Assembly: GCA_030706785.1 (NCBI GenBank)
Contig: JAUZNW010000019.1
Span: 1-33,644 of the forward strand
DNA: 33,644 nucleotides
From: Bacteroidota bacterium
Lineage (GTDB): Bacteria; Bacteroidota; Bacteroidia; Bacteroidales; VadinHA17
Direction of reading: 5' to 3'
Shown here: in pieces, positions 1-9,594 of the stretch
How positions within the stretch are numbered: the stretch's first letter is position 1
How the letters are laid out: every line of letters starts with the position of its first letter
The notes under the pieces: model-generated
Database searches by the model: none
What the model saw: only the letters and a program-made list of their open reading frames with translations
What the model was told of the DNA's origin: nothing
Translations under genes and position numbers: made by a program

Positions 1-72
1 ACCTTCCCAATGTTTTAAAGTATCCCGCCTGAATCTGATTATTATATCGTCTTTGTATCCAGCCGAGTCTCA

Positions 73-537
73 TTACCACTTGCCAAGGCTCTCGGAATAT
101 GATTTTATCTCATCCAGTGACAGATAGTATTCTTTAATCCCTTTGTGTTTCCTGTCATTATAAGCTATCTCTGAAAGTATATACAACTCCCTTCCATATC
201 CTTTTTCAATAGTTAGACGGTCAGTGGCATTTTCTTCTGCAATCCTGGCATTTCGTGAGGTCAGGTACCTTACTGCAAAACCAAAATATTTTACCACTCC
301 CATTTCAGAATATCTCTCCTGATGGCATAGCTCATGGGCAAGGAGTCCTGCAACTGCAGAATTTTCAAGATTAACAATGCGTTTACTCAAAACAATGATT
401 CGCAAATATGGCGGAATCCACAGGGAGCAGGCAAAGAAACGGAAGTAGGTAACCAAAACGCAGATCTTTTTATCTTTTAGCAACGGAAAAGACTTACTGA
501 TCAGTATTTGAATCGTTTCCTTATACTTTTTCTTCAT
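73..537 (-). CDS. Small HExxH zinc metallopeptidase-like protein (M48/SprT-like)
   Basis: 154-aa ORF with 'AVAGLLAHELCHQE' (HExxH) and a downstream 'EENATDR' acidic segment that could supply the third ligand. Confidence 0.65.
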   Translation of the reverse strand: MKKKYKETIQILISKSFPLLKDKKICVLVTYFRFFACSLWIPPYLRIIVLSKRIVNLENSAVAGLLAHELCHQERYSEMGVVKYFGFAVRYLTSRNARIAEENATDRLTIEKGYGRELYILSEIAYNDRKHKGIKEYYLSLDEIKSYSESLGKW

Positions 538-620
538 TTACCTATCTGCAAAATCCACTCATAAGTACTGCAAATATACCTGATTGATTCGTCCCTGTTG
601 CGTGTGGTCTTTAATAGTCA

Positions 621-656
621 TGCGGTCTTGCAGTCTTGCAGTCTTGCAGTCTTGCG
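621..656. repeat. 8-bp tandem repeat (gtcttgca, four units, last one gtcttgcg, preceded by partial tgcg)
   Basis: Read directly: tgcg gtcttgca gtcttgca gtcttgca gtcttgcg, intergenic. Confidence 0.9.
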
Positions 657-1020
657 GTAATGAATCTTAAGGTTTGCCCATTATGTCCTGGTACTGGTGT
701 ATTTAAGTTTTATTAACATTTTACAACTTTCGTCCAAATAAAACCGTCATTAGTCAAAATTTTTGTTTAACTTTTTTATTTGTTATTTATGCTCAAGCTA
801 GTCATTATACCTCTGAATATCTGCAATTTAACAACATGGCGAAAATATACTAAATGCAATTCATGAAAATCGCTGATAAATTTTGATTCGGTTTTGACCA
901 ATGAACCATTTTAATTGACAAACGTTGATTTAACGTGGAGGAAAACTACAATACGTGACACAAAACATAATTTGCCGTTTGAATTAAAAGGCAACGATCT
1001 GGCAGGATTCTTGACCGCTG

Positions 1021-1054
1021 TCTGGTTAATTGCTAATTTTAAGCTCTGGTTAAT
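1021..1054. repeat. 10-bp direct repeat TCTGGTTAAT (1021-1030 and 1045-1054) just upstream of the 1057 start codon
   Basis: Two exact copies 24 bp apart start to start, immediately 5' of ORF 1057. Confidence 0.7.
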
Positions 1055-1056
1055 CG

Positions 1057-1641
1057 ATGGGGTTGATGGAAAAAAATGCATTGACATATAAAACTGAGTC
1101 AGTTGATAACCAGATAGTTGATACCAGTTTAGGTAATAACCTGACATCGATGGATGAGATTCAAAATAATCCTGTCTTCGAAAGTCTGGCTTCAGAAGGC
1201 GGAGAAAATTTCTTCCATTACATAAACTGGCTGGGCCTTGCCAAAGATCCTAACCTGATGGTCCTCTCATCAATACATCACTATTACTACGATTTCAATG
1301 ACCTGAAGGGTGTGAAAACACTTGTCAACCTGAAGCAGCTTAACCAGATCAGCCATATCGAAAGTTTTCTCAACAATGTTTACAGGGTTCTTCCACCCCA
1401 ATCAAATTTTGTTGGTTGTTTTAAGGACAATAAAATCCACAGCGGTGTGGCAATACCTTTTTATCAGTCGTTCAAATTCCTGAACAGTCTTATCAACATC
1501 ATCGACTCAAAGACTGACAGGTTTATGTCAAGGAGGGATGTAATAAAACTGCTTGAAAATCATAGCTTCAGGATCGTCGATATGACAGAAATAAGCAAAA
1601 TAACATATTTCTGCGCCGAGAATATTAAAAAATCTTCCTGA
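1057..1641 (+). CDS. Orphan methyltransferase-like protein (C-terminal half of SAM methyltransferase-like fold), tandem paralog 1
   Basis: 194 aa; shares 'LMVLSS-HHYYYD--DLKG--TL-N-K-LNQI-H-ESFL---YR--P' and 'KLLE-H-F-V-D-T-I---YF-A-N' with ORF 1884-2561. C-terminus resembles SAM-methyltransferase C-termini; no Gly-rich motif I seen. Alternative start at 1066. Confidence 0.7.
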   Translation: MGLMEKNALTYKTESVDNQIVDTSLGNNLTSMDEIQNNPVFESLASEGGENFFHYINWLGLAKDPNLMVLSSIHHYYYDFNDLKGVKTLVNLKQLNQISHIESFLNNVYRVLPPQSNFVGCFKDNKIHSGVAIPFYQSFKFLNSLINIIDSKTDRFMSRRDVIKLLENHSFRIVDMTEISKITYFCAENIKKSS

Positions 1642-1827
1642 ACCATCAGAATTTCATCCAAACAACGGAGCTGTTAGTCAAAAATCAAATTGCAGGAATT
1701 TCTGCCTTTATAACCTTTCTCACAAAGTCTACAGGATTGATATTAAAGTGATTAACCACGATATTCAATTATTCTCCCTCTGAATATATTTTTTTGCCTG
1801 TAAATTTTGTTTGGAATTTGACATAGT

Positions 1828-1873
1828 ATGGTGAATGTTATTTGAATGTTTAGCGTCAAGAGACATTCACCAT
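1828..1873. promoter_or_regulatory. Perfect 11-bp inverted repeat ATGGTGAATGT-N24-ACATTCACCAT in the 5' leader of the second paralog
   Basis: Arms at 1828-1838 and 1863-1873; the second arm ends 10 nt before the ATG at 1884. A direct repeat GAATGTT (1833-1839, 1844-1850) lies within the element. Confidence 0.6.
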
Positions 1874-1883
1874 TTATTCTTTG

Positions 1884-2561
1884 ATGAAACAACCCGATTC
1901 CAGCTTTAATTCCCTAATCATTGGGCTTCAGCTACTTGACAGCTACCTGTCTTATAAATATTTTTACGACGATAATAAACTAAACTCCGAAATGGAAAAT
2001 ATTTCAGTTTTGGAAAGAAGAAATATAAGCAACAAGTTCACCGGTGAGGTCTTTGATAGCAAAACTCTGCCGGCCGATAATGCCAGGGTCAATCCTCTCC
2101 TTGAAAACATCCTCTCGGAGGGAGGTGATGACTTTTTCATGTACATGAAACTTACAGGACTGGCAAAAGAACCAAACCTTATGGTCCTTTCATCAATGCA
2201 TCATTATTATTATGACCATGACGACCTGAAAGGGATCAATACACTTATCAACATTAAGAAGCTCAATCAGATAAAGCATCTTGAAAGTTTTTTGCACACT
2301 CTTTACAGGATAATGCCATCAAAAGCGTATTTTGTAGGTTGTTTCAGGAACATGAATCATAAAGGAAAGGGAATTCTTTTCTATCAGTCTTCCAAGTTTT
2401 TAAGCGGACTGATGAATATTTTCGATTCGAGAAATGAGAGGAACATTTCAAAGAAAAGTGCGGTGAAGCTGCTTGAAGGGCATGGATTCAAGGTATTGGA
2501 TGTAACAGACATAAACGGTATGTCTTATTTCTGGGCCCAGAACATGAGGAGGTCAGGCTGA
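1884..2561 (+). CDS. Orphan methyltransferase-like protein, tandem paralog 2
   Basis: Homologous by eye to ORF 1057-1641 over about 160 aa. The ORF track starts at TTG 1881; ATG at 1884 (MKQPDSSF) is the more likely start. Confidence 0.7.
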   Translation: MKQPDSSFNSLIIGLQLLDSYLSYKYFYDDNKLNSEMENISVLERRNISNKFTGEVFDSKTLPADNARVNPLLENILSEGGDDFFMYMKLTGLAKEPNLMVLSSMHHYYYDHDDLKGINTLINIKKLNQIKHLESFLHTLYRIMPSKAYFVGCFRNMNHKGKGILFYQSSKFLSGLMNIFDSRNERNISKKSAVKLLEGHGFKVLDVTDINGMSYFWAQNMRRSG

Positions 2562-2677
2562 TAGCATGAGGAACATTCTGCTCTGTTTAACTGTTAAATG
2601 AGTAACGTGAAAGGGAAATGTCATTTTTTGATAGGATATTTGCATATACAATCAATCCAGTGGTTGCTTTTTAAGTT

Positions 2678-4132
2678 ATGGATGTATTCAACACCTTAAT
2701 CCGGCTCAGGATAATTCCATTCCTTGAAAGATGGAATCTAATTAATCTGATCCTGGGATTAATTGATGTCCTTGCTATTGCTGTAGCGTTTCAGCTGGCT
2801 TTTACCTTCAATTATTACGGAGAGGGGCCATTCTTCTTTTTCCAGAGAAAAGATATCACCTTTATCTTCCTGGCAATACTTCCACTCTGGCTGATAACAC
2901 TTTACATTATTAATGCAACAGAGATCCCGAGGACGAAAAGATACAGTACTCTTTTATTTGAATACCTCCAGTCGGCTGTTGTGGTCAGTGCTCTTCTTTT
3001 GATCTTCTATTTTGTGTTTAAGCTTGGTTATCTTTCCAGGCTCTTCCTTATCGAATTCGCCTTTATCGGTTTCCTTTTCCTGCTCTTTGCGAGGACTTTT
3101 GAGTACAAGGTATTCAAAATCTACAGGGCCAAAGGTTTCAACTATGTGAATCTGATCCTTATTGCGGACGAAACCGCTATTCCGTTTATTGAAGATATCC
3201 GCCTGAATATAGACTGGGGTTACCGGATAACCTTTATTTTCTCAAGCTCGGAGCAAATCATTGATAGATACGGAAGGACCTACAAAATACTTCCCGAAAA
3301 AACCAAAATGGTGCTTCATGACCTGATGGAGATAGATACAATAGATGAGGTAATATATTTAAAGAAGGAGATAAATCCTGCCGAAGTAAGAAAAACAATA
3401 AGGTCATGCGAAGAGCTTGGGGTAGTTTTCAGGATGAAATACAGGAACCTCCAGATAAACCTTACAAACGCCTTTACATCAGTTATAGGGAATGAGAAGT
3501 TCCTCACATTCATAAATGTCCCTTACAAGCCTGTTGCCCTCGCCACTAAGAAGTTCATGGACATTAATTTCTCCATAATTCTCTTATTGCTGTTGTCACC
3601 AGTTATGCTGATCATAGCACTTTTAGTGAAGCTCACCTCAAGAGGACCTATAATTTACAGGCAGGCAAGAGTAGGGTTGCGCGGCCGCCAGTTTGACCTT
3701 TACAAGTTCAGGACCATGGTTGTTGGTGCCGATAAGATCAGGACCGATCTTGAATCGAAGAATGAGATGGACGGACCAGTATTTAAAATAAAGGATGATC
3801 CCCGCATAACCACATTAGGCAAATTTCTTCGCAGGACAGGATTTGATGAATTGCCTCAGCTCATAAATGTCCTGAAAGGTGAAATGTCACTCATTGGGCC
3901 GCGGCCTCCGTTAAAGACTGAAACAGAACAGTATAAGAGATGGCAGCTGCGAAGGCTTTCAGTCAAGCCAGGACTGTCGTGCTTCTGGCAGATCATACCT
4001 GACCGTAACAATGTAAGATTTGAAAAATGGATGGAGATGGACCTTGCATATATAGATAATTGGTCACCTCGATTGGATTTTATAATTTTGCTCAAAACCA
4101 TAAAAACTGTTTTTCAAAGAACAGGTATTTGA
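2678..4132 (+). CDS. Exopolysaccharide biosynthesis polyprenyl glycosylphosphotransferase (WcaJ/WbaP-like initiating sugar transferase)
   Basis: N-terminal TM segments, then 'GPIIYRQARVGLRGRQFDLYKFRTM', 'KDDPRITTLGKFLRRTGFDELPQLINVLKGEMSLIGPRPP', 'KPGLSCFWQI'. Confidence 0.95.
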   Translation: MDVFNTLIRLRIIPFLERWNLINLILGLIDVLAIAVAFQLAFTFNYYGEGPFFFFQRKDITFIFLAILPLWLITLYIINATEIPRTKRYSTLLFEYLQSAVVVSALLLIFYFVFKLGYLSRLFLIEFAFIGFLFLLFARTFEYKVFKIYRAKGFNYVNLILIADETAIPFIEDIRLNIDWGYRITFIFSSSEQIIDRYGRTYKILPEKTKMVLHDLMEIDTIDEVIYLKKEINPAEVRKTIRSCEELGVVFRMKYRNLQINLTNAFTSVIGNEKFLTFINVPYKPVALATKKFMDINFSIILLLLLSPVMLIIALLVKLTSRGPIIYRQARVGLRGRQFDLYKFRTMVVGADKIRTDLESKNEMDGPVFKIKDDPRITTLGKFLRRTGFDELPQLINVLKGEMSLIGPRPPLKTETEQYKRWQLRRLSVKPGLSCFWQIIPDRNNVRFEKWMEMDLAYIDNWSPRLDFIILLKTIKTVFQRTGI

Positions 4133-4151
4133 TAACCTTATTAAACTTCTC

Positions 4152-4928
4152 ATGAAAAAACACACCAGCACCATCAGCAAGCTCTTTACTGCCATGCTAT
4201 TAGCAGCATTAATAAGCTCATGCGTACCAACAAGTCAGTTAAGTTATTTTAACGATATAGATCAACTTGAAAAACCTTTAGCTAATCCTAAAATCCAAAA
4301 GACAATTGCTCCATTTGATAGGTTATACATCAGAGTATTAAGCACTGATCTGCAGACCAGGCAGATCTTTGATGTCCCCGAGGAGGCTCGTTATTCAACT
4401 GAAAGAACCAGCATCATGGGTTATCAGGTCGATGAAAGCGGAAACATTGTTTTCCCCTTCGTGGGCAAAATAAATGTTGCATCCCTCACGTTATCAGATG
4501 CCGGCACAAAAATCCAGAATGCTCTGAAGGATTATGTGGCAAATGCTGAAGTCGTAATTAAGTACATCGATAATCAGGTTTCTGTACTGGGTGAAGTTCA
4601 GAATCAGGGGGTTTTTTCATTCACCCAGGACAAGCTGAATATTTACGAAGCCCTGGCGCTGGGTGGTGGACTAACCAGATACGGGAACCGGAAAAACATC
4701 ATTCTTATCAGGCAGGAGGGAGACAAGATCATGCACCACAAACTCAATCTGGCGGATTCAAAAATTGCAGGCAAGGATTTTTACTATATTTTGCCGAATG
4801 ATGTTATTGTAGTAGAACCTTTGAAATCTGTATCAACAAGTTATCCGAATGTTACCTACCAATCGATATTATCCACGATAACAACGCTGATTGCAATTCT
4901 GGTGCTTTATTTCAACGTAACTCGGTAA
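4152..4928 (+). CDS. Polysaccharide export outer-membrane lipoprotein (Wza-like)
   Basis: Lipoprotein signal 'LLAALISSCVP'; Poly_export/SLBB-like 'IAPFDRLYIRVLSTD', 'GNIVFPFVGKINVASLTLSDAGTKIQNALKDY', 'VSVLGEVQNQGVFSF'. Confidence 0.92.
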   Translation: MKKHTSTISKLFTAMLLAALISSCVPTSQLSYFNDIDQLEKPLANPKIQKTIAPFDRLYIRVLSTDLQTRQIFDVPEEARYSTERTSIMGYQVDESGNIVFPFVGKINVASLTLSDAGTKIQNALKDYVANAEVVIKYIDNQVSVLGEVQNQGVFSFTQDKLNIYEALALGGGLTRYGNRKNIILIRQEGDKIMHHKLNLADSKIAGKDFYYILPNDVIVVEPLKSVSTSYPNVTYQSILSTITTLIAILVLYFNVTR

Positions 4929-4943
4929 AAACTAAAAGGTAAA

Positions 4944-7310
4944 ATGTTAAAGACCATAGAACCGGATTCATCAATTGCTCCTTTAAAGTACTTTCTTCTG
5001 AAAGTTGCTTCGCTGAAGTATTTGTACATAGTTTTAATAGTGGTATGCCTTGTCGCCGCATTTCTCTACAATAAATTCGCCGTGAAGGTTTATGAGGCGT
5101 CGGCCTCACTGAGGCCCTCAGAGAACAAAACAAATACAATCCTTAGCTCCAATCAACTGTTCAGCGGGCTTCAGTCATTGCAGTCACTTAACAACATTGA
5201 AAATGACGTGACCAGCCTGAGCTCGTTTGAACTGGTATATTCAACGGCTACAAGCATGAACCTTGAAATCAGCTACTTCAGGGAATCATCAAAACTCCTG
5301 GGCCAGACGATCGAACTTTACGGCAATTCTCCATTTACTGTAAGCCTTGACAAATCACATATCCAGCCTATAGATGCCAAGATTTATTTAACCGTCCTTG
5401 ACGAATCCTCGTTCAGGCTTACCTTATCGCAAAAACACGTTTCATTATATAACTACGTTGATAATAAAATTGTCAGTGAGGATAATACGATCCAACTCGA
5501 TACTATCTGTAATTTCAACGCAACTATTAGTAACAAGATACTCAGCTTTTCGGTTGCCCTGAACAGAGAAAATCTGAGCAGGAATTCAACTGAGAAATAC
5601 AATTACTATATAAAATTCAACCATCTTGATTTCCTTGCAAAGGGATACCTTAAGAAGCTTGATGTAGAAAAAGCCACACCACTTGCATCAATAATCAATA
5701 TTAAATTTTCAGAAAACAATCTAGATAAGACAATCACCTTTCTGAACAGGTATCTTGACGCATTCCTCGATGATAATCTGACAAAAAAGAACAATGTTGC
5801 TAGGAGCACAGTGAATTTTATTGATAAGCAGATAACAGAAAGAACCGACTCACTTGTTCAGTCTGAGTCAGCCCTGAGAAACTACAAATCGGCAAACCAG
5901 GTAATGGACCTCAGTTTCCAGGGTCAGAGGATATATGAACAGATGACACAGATTCAGAACCAACGTGCTCAGCTCCAAGCTACACAGAGGTATTATAACT
6001 ATGTGATCAACTCATTCAAAATGGATCAGGATGTATTAACAGCTCCATCAGCCATGAACGTCAGTGACCCTATTGTCAATCAGCTCATCACTGCACTTAA
6101 TGACCTGATTAGCCAGCGGGCAACAGCAATTGGAGGCAGCAATCCTCAGAAGAACATTTTCCTGCAAACTATCAACGACAAGATAAATACGCAGAAACAA
6201 ATAATCCTCGAAAACTTTACCAGTAACCTTAATACACTGGAGCTTAACCTTAAAGAGCTGGATTATAGGGAAAGCAGACTTTCTCAGGATATATCAAAGC
6301 TCCCGAGGACCGAGATGAACATGGTGAGTATGCAGAGGAAATTCAATGTGAATGACGCAATATATACCTACCTTCTCCAGAAGAGGTCAGAAGCAGCAAT
6401 ATCACTAGCATCCAATTATCCAGATTATGATATAATTGAACCTGCAAGGGCAATTACATCCAAGATAGTCTCCCCGAAAAAAACAATAAACTATCTTATG
6501 GCGCTATTTTTCGGCCTATTTATTCCCACTCTTTACTTACTAATCAGAGACTTCTTTGATGACAAGATCAGGAGCATAAACGATGCCGAATATATACTCC
6601 ACCGTTCGGTCCTGAGCATAATATACAGCAATAACCTTAAGAGTGAAGCTGTTGTTGCTGAGTTCCCGAAATCTGCCATATCTGAATCTTTCAGGAATCT
6701 TCGAAGCAGTCTGTTCCTGAAATCAGATCACGAGAAGTCAAAGGTCATATTGATCACATCATCACAGCCGCAGGATGGTAAGAGCTTTGTATCACTGAAC
6801 CTGTCATCCTCGATTGCATCTGTCGGTTATAAAACAATCCTGATTGATTGTGATCTGAGACGTCCGACACTGCATATCAAGCTCAAGGAGGATAACGCAA
6901 AAGGGCTTACCAACTTCATGATAAAGAAGGCTTCAGCCGAGGAAATTGTCAGGAATACCACTATACCAAATCTTGATTTCATTTCTGCCGGACCTGTAAT
7001 ACCCAATCCCTCGGAAATGCTGGAATCAGGAGTACTCGACAGTCTGATAAATTATCTTAAGACAAAATATGATTATATCCTCATCGATACTACACCGATG
7101 GGAATAGTGGCTGATGCGGTACTCCTTATGAAGTATTCCTCAAAGGTGCTGATGATAATAAGAAACAACTTCACGAGGAAAGATATTTTTGCTACAGTTC
7201 TTAATAATATTAAAACCAATAAGTTATGTAATTACGACATTGTCTATAACGACCTCAGCCTTCATAAGAGCTCATACAGGCATTACAGTAATTACTACAT
7301 TAAGAACTAA
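4944..7310 (+). CDS. Polysaccharide co-polymerase with C-terminal BY-kinase (Wzc-like)
   Basis: N-terminal Wzz-type region with TM; Walker A 'TSSQPQDGKS', Walker A' 'TILIDCDLRRP', Walker B 'YILIDTTP'; Tyr-rich tail 'YRHYSNYYIKN'. Confidence 0.95.
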   Translation: MLKTIEPDSSIAPLKYFLLKVASLKYLYIVLIVVCLVAAFLYNKFAVKVYEASASLRPSENKTNTILSSNQLFSGLQSLQSLNNIENDVTSLSSFELVYSTATSMNLEISYFRESSKLLGQTIELYGNSPFTVSLDKSHIQPIDAKIYLTVLDESSFRLTLSQKHVSLYNYVDNKIVSEDNTIQLDTICNFNATISNKILSFSVALNRENLSRNSTEKYNYYIKFNHLDFLAKGYLKKLDVEKATPLASIINIKFSENNLDKTITFLNRYLDAFLDDNLTKKNNVARSTVNFIDKQITERTDSLVQSESALRNYKSANQVMDLSFQGQRIYEQMTQIQNQRAQLQATQRYYNYVINSFKMDQDVLTAPSAMNVSDPIVNQLITALNDLISQRATAIGGSNPQKNIFLQTINDKINTQKQIILENFTSNLNTLELNLKELDYRESRLSQDISKLPRTEMNMVSMQRKFNVNDAIYTYLLQKRSEAAISLASNYPDYDIIEPARAITSKIVSPKKTINYLMALFFGLFIPTLYLLIRDFFDDKIRSINDAEYILHRSVLSIIYSNNLKSEAVVAEFPKSAISESFRNLRSSLFLKSDHEKSKVILITSSQPQDGKSFVSLNLSSSIASVGYKTILIDCDLRRPTLHIKLKEDNAKGLTNFMIKKASAEEIVRNTTIPNLDFISAGPVIPNPSEMLESGVLDSLINYLKTKYDYILIDTTPMGIVADAVLLMKYSSKVLMIIRNNFTRKDIFATVLNNIKTNKLCNYDIVYNDLSLHKSSYRHYSNYYIKN

Positions 7311-7359
7311 AACTAAACATTTCCCGTTAAACAATATTATTTAATTTATTCATTTTGTT

Positions 7360-7617
7360 ATGAATACTGACGCTAATGCCATCAGGGAAAAGGTTAAGGA
7401 ATACATTCAGCAGACAACTTTTGTTGATAAGGAGAAGATAAAGAATGATTCCCTGATATTCAAGGAAGGCTATTTCGATTCGATGGGCTTTGTTGTTCTT
7501 ATTACTTATCTTGAAGAAAACTTCGGAATAAAAACTACTGATTCTGACCTTATTGAAGAGAACTTCGAATCAATAAACGCTATTACAGATTTTATAGTTC
7601 GCAAAAGCATTAACTGA
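7360..7617 (+). CDS. Acyl carrier protein
   Basis: 85 aa with phosphopantetheine-attachment-like 'FDSMGFVVLITYLEENFGI' (DSM). Confidence 0.9.
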   Translation: MNTDANAIREKVKEYIQQTTFVDKEKIKNDSLIFKEGYFDSMGFVVLITYLEENFGIKTTDSDLIEENFESINAITDFIVRKSIN

Positions 7618-7619
7618 TA

Positions 7620-9584
7620 ATGTGCGGTATCGCCGGCATAGTTGATTACAGGAACAAGCTTCTAAAGAAAGATGTAATCGAAGGAATGCTTCGTTCAATC
7701 TGCTATCGTGGTCCGGATGAGAGTGGCATTTATTCTTCATCTTTCGCCTGCCTTGGACATACCCGACTTAGCATAGTAGACCTTTCAACCGGACAGCAGC
7801 CACTGTCGGATCCATCGGGCAGGTACTGGATCATCTTTAACGGAGAGATTTTCAATTATCCTGAGCTCAGGGATCTGCTCCTCAAAAAGGGAAATATCTT
7901 CAGGACACATTCTGACACGGAAGTACTGGTTCAGCTATATGCGGCGTATGGAAAAGATTGCCTTTCAATGCTTAACGGACAGTTTGCATTTGCCATCTGG
8001 GATAAAAAATCTGAAGAGGTTTTTCTTGCGCGCGACAGGATAGGAATCCGCCCGTTGTTTTATAATACATCCGGTGACAGGCTGGCGTTCGCATCAGAAA
8101 TAAAATCACTCTTTGCTCTGGATGATATTAGCCGCGAATTTTCGTATAAAAAGCTTTCTGACATTTATACCTTCTGGACAGCCATAACTCCGGGAACAGC
8201 CTTTCGTGATATTTATGAGCTGTCACCCGGTCACTTTCTGATTTATAACAGGAAAGGGATAACAATAGGGAAATATTGGGAGCTGACATATAATGATACT
8301 GGCAGCATTCTGCCGCTCAATAAGGCGCTTGATCAGTTCAACGAGCTTTTTTATGATGCCGTGAGAATAAGACTCAGGGCTGACGTTGAGGTTGCCGCTT
8401 ATCTCAGCGGCGGGATCGACTCTAGTTCCACGGTTGCCTATATAAAAAATATTGAGCCCGGAGTTCTAAATACATTTTCAATCGGATTCGACGATAAGAA
8501 TTTTGATGAATCATCCTACCAGAGTGAAGCCGTCAGTTATCTGAATACCCGACACAAGTCAATAACCTGCACATCAAAGGAGATTTCAGAGATATTTCCG
8601 AGAGTGATATGGCATACTGAAACTCCGGTTACCAGGACCGCACCCGCCCCGATGCTCCTTTTGTCAGGACTTGTAAGGGATAACAATATAAAGGTGGTTA
8701 TAACAGGAGAAGGGGCTGACGAAATGCTGGCCGGCTATGACATTTTCAAGGAAGCAAAGATCAGAAGGTTCTGGGCAAAGCAGCCGGATTCTGCAATCCG
8801 CCCAAAACTGCTTAAACGACTTAATCCCTTCCTTCCGCAGATGAAGGATGCCAATCCGGCAATTCTTAAAATGTTTTATGGCTATAAGCTTGAGGATATT
8901 GACAATCCATTCTATTCGCACCTTTTAAGGTGGAATAATTCGAATCATATAAAGAAACATCTGACACAACAGGTCAAGTCTGAAATCGAGGGCTATTCAC
9001 CAACAGATCATCTCAGGGAGAATCTTCCGGCGGGATTTGACAGATGGAATTATCTTGAGAAATCTCAGTGGCTTGAGACTTCGATATTCATGTCGGGATA
9101 TCTTCTATCTTCACAGGGCGACAGGATGGCTATGGCTAACTCGGTTGAAGGTCGTTACCCGTTCCTCGACTATCGTGTAATTGAGTTCTGCAACAGGCTT
9201 CCGGCTGATTATAAGCTTCATGGACTAAATGAAAAATATCTGCTTAAGAAGCTGATGTTGAATAAGATCCCGGATTCAATCATAAAGAGGGCCAAGCAGC
9301 CGTACAGAGCCCCGATAAAAAACGCTTTCATGCAGAGTCGGTCTGAATACCTGAAGGAGATCCTTTCACAGGAGTATTTCAGCAAAGCAGGCATTTTTGA
9401 CTTTAATTCAATCTCTGGCGTGCTTCAGAAAATAGAAAGAACCGGGAACTCAACAGAGGTTGATGATATGATCCTTGTCGCGGTCATATCGACACATCTG
9501 CTATATAAACAGTTTATAGAAGGTTTTAAAGAAAACCTGAACGGCAGAAAGTTAAGCAACCTTAAGACCATAGAAGAGACGTAA
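7620..9584 (+). CDS. asnB: Glutamine-hydrolysing asparagine synthase-like amidotransferase
   Basis: N-terminal 'MCGIAGIVDY' (Ntn Cys2), 'YRGPDESG', PP-loop 'AAYLSGGIDSSSTVAYI', 'VITGEGADEMLAGY'. Confidence 0.93.
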   Translation: MCGIAGIVDYRNKLLKKDVIEGMLRSICYRGPDESGIYSSSFACLGHTRLSIVDLSTGQQPLSDPSGRYWIIFNGEIFNYPELRDLLLKKGNIFRTHSDTEVLVQLYAAYGKDCLSMLNGQFAFAIWDKKSEEVFLARDRIGIRPLFYNTSGDRLAFASEIKSLFALDDISREFSYKKLSDIYTFWTAITPGTAFRDIYELSPGHFLIYNRKGITIGKYWELTYNDTGSILPLNKALDQFNELFYDAVRIRLRADVEVAAYLSGGIDSSSTVAYIKNIEPGVLNTFSIGFDDKNFDESSYQSEAVSYLNTRHKSITCTSKEISEIFPRVIWHTETPVTRTAPAPMLLLSGLVRDNNIKVVITGEGADEMLAGYDIFKEAKIRRFWAKQPDSAIRPKLLKRLNPFLPQMKDANPAILKMFYGYKLEDIDNPFYSHLLRWNNSNHIKKHLTQQVKSEIEGYSPTDHLRENLPAGFDRWNYLEKSQWLETSIFMSGYLLSSQGDRMAMANSVEGRYPFLDYRVIEFCNRLPADYKLHGLNEKYLLKKLMLNKIPDSIIKRAKQPYRAPIKNAFMQSRSEYLKEILSQEYFSKAGIFDFNSISGVLQKIERTGNSTEVDDMILVAVISTHLLYKQFIEGFKENLNGRKLSNLKTIEET

Positions 9585-9594
9585 ATCCATACCG

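Noticed and set aside
700-1056. Bacteroidetes-type -33/-7 (TTTG / TAnnTTTG) promoter
   Set aside because: Several near-matches in AT-rich sequence but no convincing pair at correct spacing by eye; needs transcription start mapping.
1081-1130. Repeated AGTTGATAACCAG / AGTTGATACCAG words
   Set aside because: Imperfect, short and inside the paralog-1 coding region; could be codon coincidence.
2586-2598. TTTAAC-T-GTTAAA palindrome before the sugar transferase gene
   Set aside because: Short, AT-rich and likely to occur by chance; not strong enough to call a site.
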